From the NCBI GenBank assembly GCA_900100245.1, contig FNEU01000005.1, positions 121,893-185,892 of the forward strand: a DNA stretch of 64,000 nucleotides. The letters run 5' to 3'. The translations under genes and the position numbers were made by a program. Positions 54,331-64,000 of the stretch are shown one piece after another. Under the pieces are notes generated by a model. It was not told where the DNA came from. It did no database searches and saw only the letters and a program-made list of their open reading frames with translations. Source of the stretch: Lachnospiraceae bacterium G41 (GTDB taxonomy: Bacteria; Bacillota; Clostridia; Lachnospirales; Lachnospiraceae). The stretch's first letter is position 1. Every line of letters starts with the position of its first letter.

Positions 54331-57300
54331 ATGTCTGATATAAAAAGAGATGGATATGAACCGATAACATTTGATTCAATCAAAATCGGTTTGGCATCAC
54401 CCGAGAAAATTCTTGAATGGTCCAGAGGTGAAGTTGAAAAGCCCGAGACCATCAACTACAGAACATTAAAGCCCGAAAAAGAAGGCTTGTTCTGCGAAAA
54501 GATTTTCGGACCGAGCAAAGACTGGGAATGTCATTGCGGTAAATATAAAAAGATTCGTTACAAAGGCGTTGTCTGCGACCGTTGTGGCGTAGAAGTTACT
54601 AAGGCCAGCGTTCGTAGAGAGAGAATGGGACATATCAAACTGTCCGCTCCCGTTTCGCACATCTGGTATTTTAAGGGCATTCCTTCAAGAATGGGTCTCA
54701 TTCTTGATTTAAGCCCCAAGGCACTTGAAAAGATTCTTTACTTCGTGTCTTATGTAGTACTTGATCCCGCAGATTCAGGACTTGAATTCAAGCAGGTTCT
54801 GTCAGAGAAAGAGTACCAGACAGCCAGAGAACAGTACGGCGACGGTTTCCGCGTAGGTATGGGTGCCGAAGCTGTTAAGGAACTTCTTATGGGCGTAGAT
54901 CTTGAAACAGAGTACGCAGCTATCAAAGAAGAACTTGATTCCGACAGCTCAAAGGGTCAGAAGAAATCCAAACTCATGAAGAGACTCGAGGCTATCGAGG
55001 CATTCCGTGAGTCAGGCAACAAGCCCGAATGGATGATTCTTGATGTAATCCCTGTTATCCCGCCCGATATTCGTCCTATGGTACAGCTTGACGGCGGACG
55101 TTTCGCAACCAGCGACTTAAACGATTTATACAGAAGAATTATTAACAGAAACAACAGACTTGCAAAGCTTCTTACACTCGGTGCACCTGATATCATCGTT
55201 CGTAACGAGAAGAGAATGCTTCAGGAAGCTGTTGATGCACTTATTGATAACGGCAGAAGAGGAAGACCTGTTACCGGACCTTCCAACAGAGCACTTAAGT
55301 CACTTTCCGACATGCTCAAAGGTAAATCCGGACGTTTCCGTCAGAACCTTCTTGGTAAGCGTGTTGACTACTCAGGACGTTCCGTTATCGTTGTAGGACC
55401 CGAACTTAAGATTTATCAGTGCGGTCTTCCTAAAGAAATGGCTATCGAACTCTTCAAGCCTTTCGTTATGAAAGAGCTTGTCGGCAGAGGACTTAGCCCT
55501 AACATCAAACATGCAAAGAAAATGGTTGAAAGACTCGATGTAAGAGTATGGGACGTTCTTGAAGACGTCATCTGCGAGCATCCTGTTATGTTAAACCGTG
55601 CTCCGACACTTCACAGACTCGGTATTCAGGCATTTGAGCCTATCTTAGTAGAAGGTAAGGCTATCAAGCTTCATCCCCTCGTATGTACAGCGTTCAACGC
55701 TGACTTCGACGGTGACCAGATGGCTGTTCACCTTCCTTTGAGTGTGGAAGCTCAGGCAGAATGTCGTTTCTTACTCCTTTCACCCAATAACCTTCTTAAA
55801 CCTTCAGACGGTGCACCCGTTGCCGTTCCTTCACAGGATATGGTTCTCGGTATCTACTACCTCACACAGGAGAGACCCGGCTCAAGAGGAGAAGGCAAAT
55901 ACTTCAAGAGTGTTAACGAAGCAATCCTCGCTTACGAAAACGGTATCATTACTCTTCATGCAATGATCAAAGTCAAAATCGAAAAGAAGATGGCTGATGA
56001 TGAAGTTGTTAGCGGAGTAGTTGAAACTACACTCGGTAGACTTTTATTCAACGAAATCCTTCCTCAGGACTTAGGTTATGTGGACAGAAGCATTCCCGAA
56101 AATGCAGTTCTTCCCGAAATCGACTTCCTCGTAGGAAAGAAACAGTTAAAGCAGATCCTTGAAAAAGTTATCAATACACACGGAGCTACAAAGACAGCCG
56201 AAGTACTTGACCTCGTAAAAGCAATCGGTTACAAGTACTCAACACGTGCGGCACTTACCGTATCCATTTCAGATATGGTAGTTCCCGAAAAGAAGAAAGA
56301 ACTTCTTGAGGAAGCACAGGAGAAGGTAGACGTACTCCAGCTTAAGTATCGTCGTGGTCAGTGTACTGAAGAAGAAAGATACAAAGGCGTATGTAAGGTT
56401 TGGGAAGATATCGATGCCAGACTTACAAAAGAGCTTATGAACGGCCTTGATCAGTACAACAACATCAAGATGATGGCTGACTCAGGTGCCCGTGGTAGTG
56501 AACAGCAGATGAAACAGCTTGCCGGCATGCGTGGACTTATGGCTGATACAACAGGTCGTACAATCGAACTTCCCATCAAGTCCAACTTCCGTGAAGGTCT
56601 TGACGTACTCGAGTACTTCATGTCAGCTCACGGTGCTCGTAAAGGTCTTTCCGATACGGCTCTTCGTACAGCCGACTCCGGTTACCTTACACGTCGAATG
56701 GTTGACGTTTGTCAGGAACTCATTATCAGAGAAGTTGACTGCTGCGAAGGAAAAGATTTCATTCCCGGCAGAACAGTATCCGCATTCGTTGACGGCAAGA
56801 AGACAATCGAAAGCCTTCAGGACAGAATCAAAGGAAGATTTTCCTGCGAAGATGTTTATGATAAAGACGGTAACATTATCGTAAAAGCAAACCACATGAT
56901 TACACCCAGCCGTGCAGAAAAGATCTGTAAGATCGGTGTAAACAAGGACGGAAATCCTGTAGAGGAAGTTAAGATCAGAAGCATCTTAACATGTAAGTCC
57001 AAGAACGGTATCTGTGCTAAGTGCTACGGTGCTAACATGGCAACCGGTGAAGCAGTTCAGGTTGGTGAAGCGGTTGGTATCATCGCCGCTCAGTCTATCG
57101 GTGAACCCGGTACACAGCTTACCATGCGTACATTCCATACCGGTGGTGTTGCTGGTAACGATATTACTCAGGGTCTTCCCAGAGTTGAAGAGCTTTTCGA
57201 AGCAAGAAAACCTAAGGGACTTGCAATCATCTCCGAATTTGGCGGTACGGTATCCATTACCGAGACCAACAACAAGAGAGAAATCGTTGTTGCTAACGAT

Positions 57301-57972
57301 GAGCAGTCCAAGACATATCTCATTCCTTACGGTTCAAGAATCAAAGTTCAGGAAGGCGACGTTATCGAAGCCGGCGACGAACTTACCGAAGGTAGTGTAA
57401 ATCCTCACGATTTACTTGAGATTAAGAAGATAGATGCGGTTGAGAATTACCTTATCTGCGAAGTACAGAAGGTTTACGGTCTCCAGGGTGTTGATCTTTC
57501 CGATAAGCACATCGAAGTTATCGTTCGCCAGATGTTAAAGAAGCAGAGAGTAGAGAGCGCCGGAGATACAGAATTACTTCCCGGAAGCCTTGTAGACAGA
57601 CTTGACCTTGAAGATATCAACAACGAGCTTCTTGCAAATAATCCCGATGCGGAGCCTGCAGTAGCAAGCGATATCATCCTTGGTATTACAAAGGCTGCTC
57701 TTGCAACCAACTCATTCCTTTCGGCAGCTTCCTTCCAGGAGACCACAAAGGTTCTTACCGATGCCGCTATCAAGGGCAAGGTTGATCCTCTTATCGGTCT
57801 TAAGGAAAATGTTATCATCGGTAAACTTATTCCTGCAGGTACAGGTATGAAGAGATACCGTGACGTAGAACTTGATGTTCCCAATCTTTACAGAAGAACA
57901 ATCGAGAACTACAACGAAGAAATCATCGAAGATAACGAAGAAGCAGAGACAATCGATACAGATGAAGAATAA
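54331..57972 (+). CDS. rpoC: DNA-directed RNA polymerase subunit beta'
   Basis: 1213 residues, usual for Firmicutes. N-terminal zinc ribbon [20 protein letters not shown] (~69-90), the catalytic Mg site [12 protein letters not shown] (~450), the bridge helix/trigger loop region ending in [16 protein letters not shown] (~925), and the second zinc site [13 protein letters not shown]. The ATG follows AAAGGAGAGCC. It ends in an acidic tail and a strong terminator. Confidence 0.99.
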   Translation: MSDIKRDGYEPITFDSIKIGLASPEKILEWSRGEVEKPETINYRTLKPEKEGLFCEKIFGPSKDWECHCGKYKKIRYKGVVCDRCGVEVTKASVRRERMGHIKLSAPVSHIWYFKGIPSRMGLILDLSPKALEKILYFVSYVVLDPADSGLEFKQVLSEKEYQTAREQYGDGFRVGMGAEAVKELLMGVDLETEYAAIKEELDSDSSKGQKKSKLMKRLEAIEAFRESGNKPEWMILDVIPVIPPDIRPMVQLDGGRFATSDLNDLYRRIINRNNRLAKLLTLGAPDIIVRNEKRMLQEAVDALIDNGRRGRPVTGPSNRALKSLSDMLKGKSGRFRQNLLGKRVDYSGRSVIVVGPELKIYQCGLPKEMAIELFKPFVMKELVGRGLSPNIKHAKKMVERLDVRVWDVLEDVICEHPVMLNRAPTLHRLGIQAFEPILVEGKAIKLHPLVCTAFNADFDGDQMAVHLPLSVEAQAECRFLLLSPNNLLKPSDGAPVAVPSQDMVLGIYYLTQERPGSRGEGKYFKSVNEAILAYENGIITLHAMIKVKIEKKMADDEVVSGVVETTLGRLLFNEILPQDLGYVDRSIPENAVLPEIDFLVGKKQLKQILEKVINTHGATKTAEVLDLVKAIGYKYSTRAALTVSISDMVVPEKKKELLEEAQEKVDVLQLKYRRGQCTEEERYKGVCKVWEDIDARLTKELMNGLDQYNNIKMMADSGARGSEQQMKQLAGMRGLMADTTGRTIELPIKSNFREGLDVLEYFMSAHGARKGLSDTALRTADSGYLTRRMVDVCQELIIREVDCCEGKDFIPGRTVSAFVDGKKTIESLQDRIKGRFSCEDVYDKDGNIIVKANHMITPSRAEKICKIGVNKDGNPVEEVKIRSILTCKSKNGICAKCYGANMATGEAVQVGEAVGIIAAQSIGEPGTQLTMRTFHTGGVAGNDITQGLPRVEELFEARKPKGLAIISEFGGTVSITETNNKREIVVANDEQSKTYLIPYGSRIKVQEGDVIEAGDELTEGSVNPHDLLEIKKIDAVENYLICEVQKVYGLQGVDLSDKHIEVIVRQMLKKQRVESAGDTELLPGSLVDRLDLEDINNELLANNPDAEPAVASDIILGITKAALATNSFLSAASFQETTKVLTDAAIKGKVDPLIGLKENVIIGKLIPAGTGMKRYRDVELDVPNLYRRTIENYNEEIIEDNEEAETIDTDEE

Positions 57973-57985
57973 AATCTGACAGGTG

Positions 57986-58020
57986 CCCGGCGCTAGGTTA
58001 GCGCCGGGTGCTATATTTTT
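57986..58020 (+). terminator. Terminator after rpoC
   Basis: CCCGGCGCT and AGCGCCGGG form a perfect GC-rich stem around AGGTT; a T-run follows after GCTATA. Confidence 0.88.
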
Positions 58021-58029
58021 AAAAAACAA

Positions 58030-58058
58030 TTGACATTGACAACTTAAGTAAGTATAAT
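58030..58058 (+). promoter_or_regulatory. Consensus promoter of the rpsL (str) operon
   Basis: TTGACA (58030-58035), 17 bp, TATAAT (58053-58058): both boxes and spacing match the sigma-A consensus exactly. Confidence 0.93.
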
Positions 58059-58063
58059 AATAA

Positions 58064-58086
58064 GGCGCGCTTTTTGTGCGTCTTTT
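58064..58086 (+). promoter_or_regulatory. Attenuator-like hairpin at the start of the str operon leader
   Basis: GGCGCGC (58064-58070) pairs with GTGCGTC (58076-58082) with two G-T pairs around TTTTT and is followed by TTTTAT. It sits at the expected transcription start of the rpsL message, so it would be a very 5' stem or an early terminator. Confidence 0.45.
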
Positions 58087-58133
58087 ATACTGCGCAAAAA
58101 AATCGCGTAAAATAAGATAAGGAGGAAAATCTA

Positions 58134-58553
58134 ATGCCGACAATTAATCAGTTAGTACGTAAGGGAAGAAAGACATCCGAAAAGAAGTCTAAGGCACCTG
58201 CTTTGCAGTCAAGCTTTAACTCTTTACACAAAAAGGCTGTCGAAGCACCTTCTCCTCAGAAGAGAGGCGTATGTACAGCTGTTAAAACTGCAACACCTAA
58301 GAAGCCTAACTCAGCTCTTCGTAAGATCGCCAGAGTTCGTCTTTCCAATGGTATTGAAGTAACCAGCTACATTCCCGGTGAAGGTCACAACCTTCAGGAA
58401 CACAGCGTAGTATTGATCCGTGGCGGTAGAGTAAAGGACCTTCCCGGTACCAGATACCACATTATCCGTGGTACACTTGATACCGCAGGCGTTGCTAACC
58501 GTAAACAGGCTCGTTCAAAATACGGCGCTAAGAGACCTAAAGCAGGTAAGTAA
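58134..58553 (+). CDS. rpsL: 30S ribosomal protein S12
   Basis: 139 residues. [12 protein letters not shown] at the N-terminus, [18 protein letters not shown] with the Lys equivalent to E. coli Lys42 (43), and [20 protein letters not shown] with the Lys87 (88) equivalent: both are the streptomycin-sensitive residues. S12 controls decoding accuracy in the A site. An AAGGAGG site precedes the ATG. Confidence 0.99.
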   Translation: MPTINQLVRKGRKTSEKKSKAPALQSSFNSLHKKAVEAPSPQKRGVCTAVKTATPKKPNSALRKIARVRLSNGIEVTSYIPGEGHNLQEHSVVLIRGGRVKDLPGTRYHIIRGTLDTAGVANRKQARSKYGAKRPKAGK

Positions 58554-58764
58554 TTTTTAGGTTTGTACCACAAACAGAACTAATTTAAGTGTTGGGATTC
58601 AGATTTTGGCTTAGTGCTATAGATTGAACACAGCACGAACACATTAGAGGACACATGTGAGTACCGAAGATTTAATTTCCGCAAATTAGCCGATTTATTC
58701 GGATGAGCGGAGAAGAAAGAGCAATTTGCTCTTAATTCCATTAATAATTAAGGAGGGAAGAATC
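58554..58764 (+). other. rpsL-rpsG spacer, structured
   Basis: A 211-nt gap, long for this operon. It holds a GTTTGT/ACAAAC hairpin (58568-58583 region) and an AGAGCAA/TTGCTCT hairpin (~58716-58731), and no convincing frame or promoter. In E. coli the same gap carries the S7 repressor site, so an S7-binding leader is possible but not shown. Confidence 0.4.
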
Positions 58765-59235
58765 GTGCCACGTAAAGGACATATTCAGAAAAGAGATGTA
58801 TTGGCAGATCCCTTATACAACGACAAGGTAGTTACCAAGCTTATCAACAACATTATGTTAGATGGTAAGAAGGGCGTAGCTCAGAAGATTGTATACGGTG
58901 CATTTGCTCAAGTAGAAGAAAAAGCCGGTAAACCTGCCCTTGAAGTATTCCAGGAAGCTATGAACAACATCATGCCCATGCTGGAAGTTAAGGCTCGTCG
59001 TATCGGTGGTGCCACATATCAGGTACCCATCGAGGTTCGCCCTGACAGACGTCAGGCACTCGGATTACGTTGGCTTACCACATACGCAAGAAAGCGTGGT
59101 GAGAAGACAATGGAAGACAGATTAGCAAACGAAATTTTAGATGCTGCAAACAATACCGGTGCTGCAGTTAAGAAGAAAGAAGATGTGCATAAGATGGCTG
59201 AGTCCAACAAGGCTTTCGCACATTATCGTTTCTAA
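58765..59235 (+). CDS. rpsG: 30S ribosomal protein S7
   Basis: 156 residues. The GTG at 58765 follows AAGGAGGGAAG and gives the family start [12 protein letters not shown]; an in-frame ATG at 58726 would add 13 non-conserved residues. Conserved [14 protein letters not shown] and ALGLRWL are present. S7 nucleates assembly of the 30S head. Confidence 0.98.
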   Translation: MPRKGHIQKRDVLADPLYNDKVVTKLINNIMLDGKKGVAQKIVYGAFAQVEEKAGKPALEVFQEAMNNIMPMLEVKARRIGGATYQVPIEVRPDRRQALGLRWLTTYARKRGEKTMEDRLANEILDAANNTGAAVKKKEDVHKMAESNKAFAHYRF

Positions 59236-59256
59236 TTATAGTAGGAGGAAAAAGCA

Positions 59257-61425
59257 TTGGCTGGAAGAGAATATCCGCTTGAGCGGACCAGAAATATCGG
59301 TATCATGGCTCACATCGATGCCGGTAAGACAACAACTACCGAGCGTATCCTTTACTATACCGGTATCAACCATAAGATTGGTGAGACTCATGATGGTGAG
59401 TCTACAATGGACTGGATGGAGCAGGAAAAGGAAAGAGGTATTACCATTACTTCCGCTGCTACAACTTGCCATTGGACATTACAGGATCATTGCAAACCCA
59501 AGGCAGGCGCTTTAGAGCATCGTATCAACATTATCGATACACCGGGCCACGTTGACTTCACTGTAGAAGTTGAGCGTTCACTCCGTGTACTTGACGGTGC
59601 TGTAGGTGTATTCTGTGCTAAGGGTGGTGTAGAACCTCAGTCTGAAAACGTTTGGAGACAGGCTGATACATACAACGTACCCAGAATGGCATTCATCAAC
59701 AAGATGGATATTCTTGGTGCAAACTTCTATGCAGCAGTAGATCAGATTAAGAATCGTCTCGGAAAGAATGCAATTGTTATTCAGTTACCTATCGGTAAAG
59801 AAGACGAATTCAAGGGAATCATTGACTTATTCGAAATGCAGGCTTACATCTACAATGATGATAAGGGCGAAGACATTTCAATAGTAGATATCCCTGATGA
59901 TATGAAGGAAGAAGCTGAGATTTATCATGCAGACCTCATTGAAAAGTGCGTAGAACTTGATGAGGACCTTATGATGGAGTGGATGGACAATCCTGATTCC
60001 ATTACAAATGATCAGCTTAAGGCAGCTTTAAGAAAGGGTACATGTGAATGTACAGCAGTTCCCGTATGTTGCGGTACTGCTTACAGAAACAAAGGTGTAC
60101 AGAAGCTTCTTGATGCAGTTATCGAATACATGCCTTCACCCCTCGATATCCCCGCTATTAAGGGTGTCGATCTTGAAGGAAATGAAATAGAGAGACATTC
60201 TTCTGATGAAGAACCTTTCTCAGCACTTGCATTCAAGATTATGGCCGATCCTTTCGTAGGTAAGCTTGCATTCTTCAGAGTATACTCAGGAACATTGAAC
60301 TCAGGTTCATATGTTCTTAATGCAACAAAGAATAAGAAAGAGCGTGTAGGACGTATTTTACAGATGCACGCTAACAAGAGAGCGGAACTCGACAAGGTAT
60401 ATTCGGGCGACATCGCTGCCGCTGTAGGATTTAAGCTTACAGGTACCGGTGATACAATCTGTGACGAACAGCATCCCGTAATCCTTGAGAGTATGGAATT
60501 CCCCGAGCCCGTTATCGAACTTGCTATTGAGCCTAAAACAAAAGCAGGTCAGGGTAAACTCGGTGAAGCTTTGGCTAAACTTGCCGAAGAAGATCCTACA
60601 TTCCGTGCTCATACAGATCAGGAAACAGGTCAGACAATCATCGCAGGTATGGGTGAACTTCACCTTGAAATCATCGTTGACAGACTTCTTCGTGAATTCA
60701 AGGTTGAGGCTAACGTAGGTGCTCCTCAGGTTGCTTACAAAGAGGCATTTACAAAGGCTGTTGAAGTTGATTCCAAATACGCTAAGCAGTCCGGTGGTCG
60801 TGGACAGTATGGTCATTGTAAAGTTAAATTCGAGCCCTGTGATCCTAACGGAGATAAGTTCGAATTTGATCCTAAGGCCAACATTCTTATCAACGAGCCG
60901 CCCACACTTCTTTTCGAATCTACCGTTGTCGGCGGTGCTATTCCTAAGGAATACATCCCTGCAGTCGGTGAAGGTATCAAGGAAGCAGCGCTTTCAGGTA
61001 TCCTTGGCGGATTCCCTGTACTTGGTATTCATGCTAACGTATATGATGGTTCATACCATGAAGTCGACTCTTCAGAAATGGCATTCCACATCGCAGGTTC
61101 TATGGCGTTTAAGGATGCTATGAAGAAAGCAGATCCCGTACTTCTTGAGCCCATCATGAAGGTTGAAGTAACAATGCCTGAAGAGTACATGGGTGATGTA
61201 ATCGGTGATATCAACTCACGTCGTGGCCGTATCGAAGGTATGGACGACGTCGGAGGCGGAAAGATTGTCAGAGGTTATGTGCCTCTTGCCGAAATGTTTG
61301 GTTATGCTACAGACCTTCGTTCCAGAACTCAGGGTCGTGGTAACTACTCAATGTTCTTTGAGAAGTACGAACCCGTTCCCAAGAGCGTTCAGGCAAAGGT
61401 TCTTGAAGGCAAAAGCGTGAACTAA
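59257..61425 (+). CDS. fusA: Elongation factor G
   Basis: Translocation GTPase, 722 residues. The start is TTG at 59257 behind GTAGGAGG. G1 [13 protein letters not shown]3 DTPGHVDF, G4 NKMD are intact, followed by domains II-V. Between switch I and G3 there is an extra segment of ~13 residues ([14 protein letters not shown]) where most EF-G go directly to the [11 protein letters not shown] strand; this accounts for the length above the common ~700 and appears typical of Lachnospiraceae (recollection). It lies 21 bp after rpsG. tuf follows with its own promoter. Confidence 0.98.
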   Translation: MAGREYPLERTRNIGIMAHIDAGKTTTTERILYYTGINHKIGETHDGESTMDWMEQEKERGITITSAATTCHWTLQDHCKPKAGALEHRINIIDTPGHVDFTVEVERSLRVLDGAVGVFCAKGGVEPQSENVWRQADTYNVPRMAFINKMDILGANFYAAVDQIKNRLGKNAIVIQLPIGKEDEFKGIIDLFEMQAYIYNDDKGEDISIVDIPDDMKEEAEIYHADLIEKCVELDEDLMMEWMDNPDSITNDQLKAALRKGTCECTAVPVCCGTAYRNKGVQKLLDAVIEYMPSPLDIPAIKGVDLEGNEIERHSSDEEPFSALAFKIMADPFVGKLAFFRVYSGTLNSGSYVLNATKNKKERVGRILQMHANKRAELDKVYSGDIAAAVGFKLTGTGDTICDEQHPVILESMEFPEPVIELAIEPKTKAGQGKLGEALAKLAEEDPTFRAHTDQETGQTIIAGMGELHLEIIVDRLLREFKVEANVGAPQVAYKEAFTKAVEVDSKYAKQSGGRGQYGHCKVKFEPCDPNGDKFEFDPKANILINEPPTLLFESTVVGGAIPKEYIPAVGEGIKEAALSGILGGFPVLGIHANVYDGSYHEVDSSEMAFHIAGSMAFKDAMKKADPVLLEPIMKVEVTMPEEYMGDVIGDINSRRGRIEGMDDVGGGKIVRGYVPLAEMFGYATDLRSRTQGRGNYSMFFEKYEPVPKSVQAKVLEGKSVN

Positions 61426-61454
61426 TAAGGGCATTTTCGAGCTATAAAATATAC

Positions 61455-61483
61455 TTGAAAATGTTGTAACAATTTAATATAAT
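61455..61483 (+). promoter_or_regulatory. Promoter of tuf
   Basis: TTGAAA (61455-61460), 17 bp, TATAAT (61478-61483). The predicted start lies at about 61490, at the base of the leader hairpin. Confidence 0.8.
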
Positions 61484-61486
61484 TAA

Positions 61487-61525
61487 GGATAACGGCGGTT
61501 CGGTCAAATTAGCTGGCCGTTATCC
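61487..61525 (+). promoter_or_regulatory. 5' leader hairpin of tuf
   Basis: GGATAACGGC (61487-61496) and GCCGTTATCC (61516-61525) are perfect 10-bp arms around a 19-nt loop. No T-run follows, so it is not a terminator. A 5'-terminal stem would protect the abundant tuf message from 5'-end decay (inference). Confidence 0.55.
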
Positions 61526-61571
61526 GAAAATTAAACTAATTTTTGAAAAATTTTTAGGAGGAATTTTAGAA

Positions 61572-62759
61572 ATGGCAAAAGCTAAGTTTGAAAGAACAAA
61601 ACCCCATTGTAACATTGGTACAATCGGTCACGTAGATCATGGTAAAACAACTCTTACAGCAGCTATCACAAAGGTTCTTGCTGAGAGAGTACCAGGTAAC
61701 GAAAAGGTTGATTTCGAGAACATCGATAAGGCTCCCGAAGAGAGAGAAAGAGGTATCACGATTTCTACAGCTCACGTTGAGTATCAGACAGCGAAGAGAC
61801 ACTATGCACACGTTGACTGCCCGGGCCATGCTGACTACGTAAAGAACATGATCACAGGTGCTGCACAGATGGATGGTGCTATCCTCGTTGTAGCTGCTAC
61901 TGACGGTGTTATGGCTCAGACAAAAGAGCACATCCTTCTTTCCCGTCAGGTTGGTGTTCCTAAAATCGTTGTTTTCCTTAACAAGTGTGATATGGTTGAC
62001 GATCCTGAACTCATCGAACTCGTTGAGATGGAAGTTACAGATCAGTTAGCTGAGTATGATTTCAATGACTGCCCTATCGTTAAGGGTTCAGCTCTTAAGG
62101 CTCTTGAAGATCCTTCAAGCGAGTGGGGCGACAAGGTTATGGAACTTATGGATACAGTTGATTCATACATTCCTGATCCTCAGAGAGAAACAGATAAGCC
62201 TTTCCTTATGCCTGTTGAAGACGTATTTACAATCACAGGTCGTGGTACAGTTGCTACAGGTAGAGTAGAGCGTGGTACACTTCACCTCAACGAGCCGGTT
62301 GAAATCGTTGGTATCAAGGAAGAGAACAAGCAGACAGTTGTTACCGGTATCGAAATGTTCCGTAAGATGCTTGACGAAGCTCAGGCTGGTGATAACATCG
62401 GTGCACTTCTCCGTGGTATTCAGAGAACTGAAATCGAAAGAGGACAGGTTCTTGCAAAACCCGGTTCAGTTACATGCCACAAGAAATTCACAGCTCAGGT
62501 TTACGTATTAACAAAAGATGAAGGTGGACGTCATACTCCTTTCTTCAACAACTACAGACCTCAGTTCTACTTCAGAACAACTGACGTTACAGGTGTATGT
62601 AACCTTCCTGCTGGTACAGAAATGTGCATGCCTGGTGATAACGTAGAAATGACAATCGAACTCATCCATCCCATCGCTATGGAGCAGGGTCTTACTTTCG
62701 CTATCCGTGAAGGTGGTAGAACAGTAGGTTCAGGAAGAGTTGCTTCTATTATCGAATAA
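61572..62759 (+). CDS. tuf: Elongation factor Tu
   Basis: 395 residues. G1 GHVDHGKTT, switch [11 protein letters not shown]4 NKCD and G5 GSALK are present, with domains II and III following. EF-Tu delivers aminoacyl-tRNA to the ribosome. TTTAGGAGG precedes the ATG. It forms its own promoter-terminator unit. Confidence 0.99.
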   Translation: MAKAKFERTKPHCNIGTIGHVDHGKTTLTAAITKVLAERVPGNEKVDFENIDKAPEERERGITISTAHVEYQTAKRHYAHVDCPGHADYVKNMITGAAQMDGAILVVAATDGVMAQTKEHILLSRQVGVPKIVVFLNKCDMVDDPELIELVEMEVTDQLAEYDFNDCPIVKGSALKALEDPSSEWGDKVMELMDTVDSYIPDPQRETDKPFLMPVEDVFTITGRGTVATGRVERGTLHLNEPVEIVGIKEENKQTVVTGIEMFRKMLDEAQAGDNIGALLRGIQRTEIERGQVLAKPGSVTCHKKFTAQVYVLTKDEGGRHTPFFNNYRPQFYFRTTDVTGVCNLPAGTEMCMPGDNVEMTIELIHPIAMEQGLTFAIREGGRTVGSGRVASIIE

Positions 62760-62785
62760 TCATACTTCGAACTAATTAAAATAAG

Positions 62786-62816
62786 GGCTTTCCGATTTTT
62801 CGGAAAGCCTTTTTTA
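62786..62816 (+). terminator. Terminator after tuf
   Basis: GGCTTTCCG and CGGAAAGCC pair perfectly around ATTTTT, then TTTTTT. Confidence 0.95.
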
Positions 62817-62872
62817 TTTTCAAAAACAAGTAAAATCTATATGTTGAAATTCGAAGTTTTTGAAAGATTTAT

Positions 62873-62880
62873 GTTATAAT
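62873..62880 (+). promoter_or_regulatory. Extended -10 promoter before the first hairpin array
   Basis: TGT precedes or overlaps a perfect TATAAT (62875-62880); no good -35 box is seen. Transcription would begin near 62887 and pass through all four hairpins into the reductase gene. Confidence 0.5.
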
Positions 62881-62898
62881 ATATTTGTTGTGTTTCGG

Positions 62899-63133
62899 AA
62901 ATTACGGGTGTATTTGAACTTTTATGTATTTAGCCCGTAATATTTTAGTAAGAGCAGAGGAAAATTACGGGTGTTTTTGAACTTTTATGCATTTAGCCCG
63001 TAATTTTTTAGAAAGAGGAGATGAAAATTACGGGTGTTTTTGAACTATTATGCATTTAGCCCGTAATTTTTTAGAAAGAGGAGATGAAAATTACGGGTGT
63101 ATTTGAACTTTTATGTATTTAGCCCGTAATTTT
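62899..63133 (+). repeat. Tandem array of four hairpins, 63-bp period
   Basis: ACGGG recurs at 62904, 62967, 63030 and 63093, an exact 63-bp period. Each unit has AAATTACGGG pairing with CCCGTAATTT around a ~25-nt loop GTNTTTGAACTTTTATGNATTTAG, then a linker with GAAAGAGGAGATG in units 2-3. Right arms are T-rich. Linkers are as conserved as the hairpins, so this is not a CRISPR array. The 408-bp gap between tuf and the reductase holds this array, the tuf terminator and one promoter. Confidence 0.92.
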
Positions 63134-63167
63134 CAAAAAGGAACAAAAAACACAGGTGAAGATCAAA

Positions 63168-63707
63168 ATGAAAGCATTGATTATGAATTGCAGCCCTGTG
63201 AAAACAGGAGCCACAGCAGAAATTGTAAACATCATAAAAGACGAAATATCCGCTCGATACGATACGAAATGTATCTGTATTGATGATTATTCGTTTGAGT
63301 TCTGTAAAGGCTGCAGGACGTGTCATAAAACAGCAAAATGCGTAATGAATGACGATGTCATAGAAATCATAAAAGAATTTGATGATGCCGATATTATTGT
63401 TTCAGTTGCCCCGTCTTACTGGGCAGATATTCCCGGTCAGTATAAAGCATTCATAGACAGGTGCACTCCATGGTGCGATACTCACGAACCTCACGCCACA
63501 ATTAAAGAGGGCAAGAAAGGATTTGCAGTTGCTTTAAGAACCGGCCCCGGTATGCATGAGTGTGACAGAATCATTCAGAGCATCGAACACTTTTATGGTC
63601 ATCTGCATATTGAATGCACAGGACATCTTGGCCTTACATCAATTGAGTACAAGGAAAATGTTGAGCCGAGAAAACAAGAAATAATTGATTTTTGTATGAA
63701 GATTTAA
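63168..63707 (+). CDS. Flavodoxin-like NAD(P)H-dependent FMN reductase/iron-sulfur flavoprotein type
   Basis: 179 residues with a flavodoxin-like fold: the FMN phosphate loop NCSPVKTGATAEIV at the N-terminus, FCKGCRTCHKTAKCVMNDD with four Cys (~44-59), then PSYWADIPGQYKAFIDR (~86). The Cys spacing (CxxCxxxxxC) resembles the iron-sulfur flavoprotein subgroup, so electron transfer or quinone/disulfide reduction is likely. The ATG at 63168 is preferred over the in-frame GTG at 63156 because AGGTGA is then the ribosome binding site. It lies between two tandem hairpin arrays. Confidence 0.85.
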   Translation: MKALIMNCSPVKTGATAEIVNIIKDEISARYDTKCICIDDYSFEFCKGCRTCHKTAKCVMNDDVIEIIKEFDDADIIVSVAPSYWADIPGQYKAFIDRCTPWCDTHEPHATIKEGKKGFAVALRTGPGMHECDRIIQSIEHFYGHLHIECTGHLGLTSIEYKENVEPRKQEIIDFCMKI

Positions 63708-63763
63708 GAAAGAGAAGTTTTTATACGTAATTAGATAAATCGGGATTTGCAGAGGATTTTTGT

Positions 63764-64000
63764 CTTTACGGGTGTAACGAAGAAAATGATAAAACACCCG
63801 TAAAATTCAGAAATCAAACATAGGAAATTACGGGTATGATGCAGAAAATGATAATACACCCGTAAAATTCGAGAATAAAGCATGGAAAACTACGGGTGTT
63901 AGGGGAAAAACAGCAGTACACCCGTAAAATTCAGGAATCAAACATGGAATACTACGGGTGTTAGGCAAAAATCAACAATACACCCGTAAATTACAAATTC
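63764..64000 (+). repeat. Tandem array of hairpins, 62-bp period, continuing past the window
   Basis: ACGGG recurs at 63768, 63830, 63892 and 63954, an exact 62-bp period. Units have TACGGGTGT pairing with ACACCCGTA around ~18-nt loops that differ between units, and linkers TTCAGGAATCAAACATGGAA. The core matches the first array, but loops and linkers do not. The fourth unit reaches the end of the window. No gene is seen between 63708 and 64000. Confidence 0.9.

Noticed and set aside
62899..64000. CRISPR-like arrays near the right end
   Set aside because: Periods are 62-63 bp with no unique spacers: linkers repeat as faithfully as the hairpins, and no cas gene is present.

Overview
The window reads as a chromosome segment of a low-to-mid GC anaerobic Firmicute, most likely a Lachnospiraceae member of the Butyrivibrio/Pseudobutyrivibrio type. 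The reasons are Gram-positive style AGGAGG ribosome binding sites, sigma-A promoters, a Firmicutes-type LexA box, an FtsEX / M23 hydrolase / S41 protease cluster led by a PucR-type regulator, a cdaA-cdaR pair, and an rplJL-rpoBC-rpsL-rpsG-fusA-tuf block with an L10 leader. This placement rests on gene content and order and was not tested by a search.

Layout. 1-1.7 kb: 5' part of an ABC exporter on the minus strand, under a palindrome-covered promoter. 1.9-5.2 kb: two tandem paralogous lipoproteins with a degenerate transglutaminase-like fold, then a decayed membrane-protein gene. 5.3-13 kb: yegP-like gene (minus), a zinc-ribbon/DUF1232 protein, and an ABC-2 type export cluster (two permeases, degenerate CPBP protein, DUF2238-like protein, zinc-ribbon/proline-glutamine-rich anchored protein, ATPase, small lipoprotein). 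13-17.6 kb: accessory stretch with a membrane-anchored alpha/beta hydrolase, a LytTR/DUF3021 pair, a Fic protein with a palindromic operator, a frameshifted lipoprotein and a gene scrap, the last two bracketed by inverted REP-like palindromes. 17.6-33 kb: tRNA-Gln(CTG), DegV, a GT-C-like membrane protein, a DUF1189 protein, CvfB, then regulator-ftsE-ftsX-M23-S41 followed by a YidC-like/sulfatase fusion and a glycerophosphotransferase (cell division, wall remodelling and probably surface polymer decoration).

33-46.6 kb: uvrB-uvrA behind an SOS box, a ~160-bp multibranched palindromic element, then mreB-recD2-comF-two membrane proteins-cdaA-cdaR and HPr. 46.7-62.8 kb: rpmG-secE-nusG-rplK-rplA, rplJ-rplL, rpoB-rpoC, rpsL-rpsG-fusA and tuf, with their own promoters, leaders and terminators; two L1-binding-like hairpins precede rplK and rplA. 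62.8-64 kb: a flavodoxin-like reductase gene sits between two tandem hairpin arrays with 63-bp and 62-bp periods that share a TACGGGTG core.

The core genes (26-62 kb) look ordinary for the group. The least explained features are the YidC-like/sulfatase fusion beside a TagF-like enzyme, the paired hairpin arrays, the uvrA-mreB structured element and the accessory export cluster. No CRISPR array, prophage or intact transposase gene was seen.
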